Below, in pieces: positions 63,830 through 64,000 of a stretch of DNA of 64,000 nucleotides. Both the position numbers and the translations under genes were made by a program. The notes beneath the pieces are model-generated. The model did no database searches. It had not been told where the DNA came from and saw nothing but the letters and a program-made list of their open reading frames with translations. Where the stretch lies: assembly GCF_040361195.1 (NCBI RefSeq), contig NZ_APNE01000001.1. One strand, given 5' to 3'. The number at the start of each line of letters is the position of its first letter. Within the stretch, counting starts at the first letter, position 1. The DNA is from Salinisphaera hydrothermalis. Lineage in GTDB: Bacteria > Pseudomonadota > Gammaproteobacteria > Nevskiales > Salinisphaeraceae.

Positions 63830-64000
63830 TCAGTCGCTGATCCAGGCGATTTCATAGGGCGCCAGAGAGATCGTGCGCTGGGCGCCGCTGATCTGGGTGC
63901 CGGCCGTGACGTTGCGGCGTACGCGTGCTTCCGGAAGCATGTGGCCCGGCACTTTCACCGGTTTGTCGGTGACGTTGTGCAGGGCGAGGAGAGTCTGATC
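63830..64000 (-). CDS. GH13 sucrose/glucosylglycerate phosphorylase-like enzyme, C-terminal end (5' part outside window)
   Basis: The last 56 residues run to TGA at 63830-63832. DQTLLALHNVTDKPVKVPG and ending LAPYEIAWISD are typical of the C-terminal beta-domain of GH13_18 phosphorylases (sucrose phosphorylase, glucosylglycerate phosphorylase). With gpgP-gpgS on the other strand, glucosylglycerate phosphorylase, which would release glucose 1-phosphate and glycerate, is the best guess. Only the C-terminus is visible, so the family call is tentative. Confidence 0.65.
   Translation of the reverse strand, partial: DQTLLALHNVTDKPVKVPGHMLPEARVRRNVTAGTQISGAQRTISLAPYEIAWISD

Overview
The window is GC-rich, densely coding DNA from a Gram-negative bacterium with lipid-asymmetry (MlaA), Trk, Ivy and E. 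coli-type Asd genes. Compatible-solute genes (glucosyl-3-phosphoglycerate synthase and phosphatase, a betaine-type binding protein), potassium uptake and many solute transporters fit a halophilic or marine gammaproteobacterium. A Salinisphaera-like lineage is a guess that the sequence alone cannot confirm. No rRNA, tRNA, CRISPR array, prophage or transposase gene was seen.

Layout. 1-4.9 kb: the end of a PEP-CTERM protein, an aldo/keto reductase, a small secreted protein and a chemoreceptor. 4.9-9 kb: a guanidinobutyrase/NCS1-transporter unit divergent from a sigma-54 activator, with a -24/-12 promoter and helically phased repeats between them. 9-10.6 kb: a DUF3820 protein and a Trk/Ktr potassium channel. 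10.7-18.3 kb: a pentitol/pentulose locus (kinase, ABC importer, zinc dehydrogenase, LacI regulator) with a LacI-type operator. 18.4-24.9 kb: an MFS exporter, DUF2267, a nuclease-like protein, an NTF2-like protein, a second chemoreceptor and MgtC. 25-35.5 kb: a complete non-phosphorylating L-fucose pathway, its GntR regulator, an ABC importer and an FMN-dependent 2-hydroxy-acid dehydrogenase suited to the lactate end product. Two copies of a 14-bp operator-like sequence tie the catabolic and uptake promoters together. 35.6-43.4 kb: mixed housekeeping genes (threonine aldolase, patatin, Asd, YetF-like) and a frameshifted oxidoreductase. 43.4-46.5 kb: a polar amino-acid ABC importer. 47-54 kb: OPT transporter, NDH-2, a renalase-like protein, and a lipoprotein hydrolase coupled to mlaA. 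54.7-60.8 kb: CorA, glycerate kinase, a GGCT-like protein, glycosyltransferase 9 and a two-component system. 61-64 kb: glucosylglycerate synthesis genes, an Ivy lysozyme inhibitor and the end of a GH13 phosphorylase-like gene.

Non-coding repeats stand out. Two homologous ~275-290 bp elements with ~33-bp terminal inverted repeats lie at 49.2 and 60.8 kb, with a solo end at 9.3 kb. There is also a multi-hairpin element at 54.2-54.6 kb and a paired inverted repeat at 4.5-4.8 kb. The parts of the window least explained by known biology are these repeats and the hydrolase-MlaA pair.
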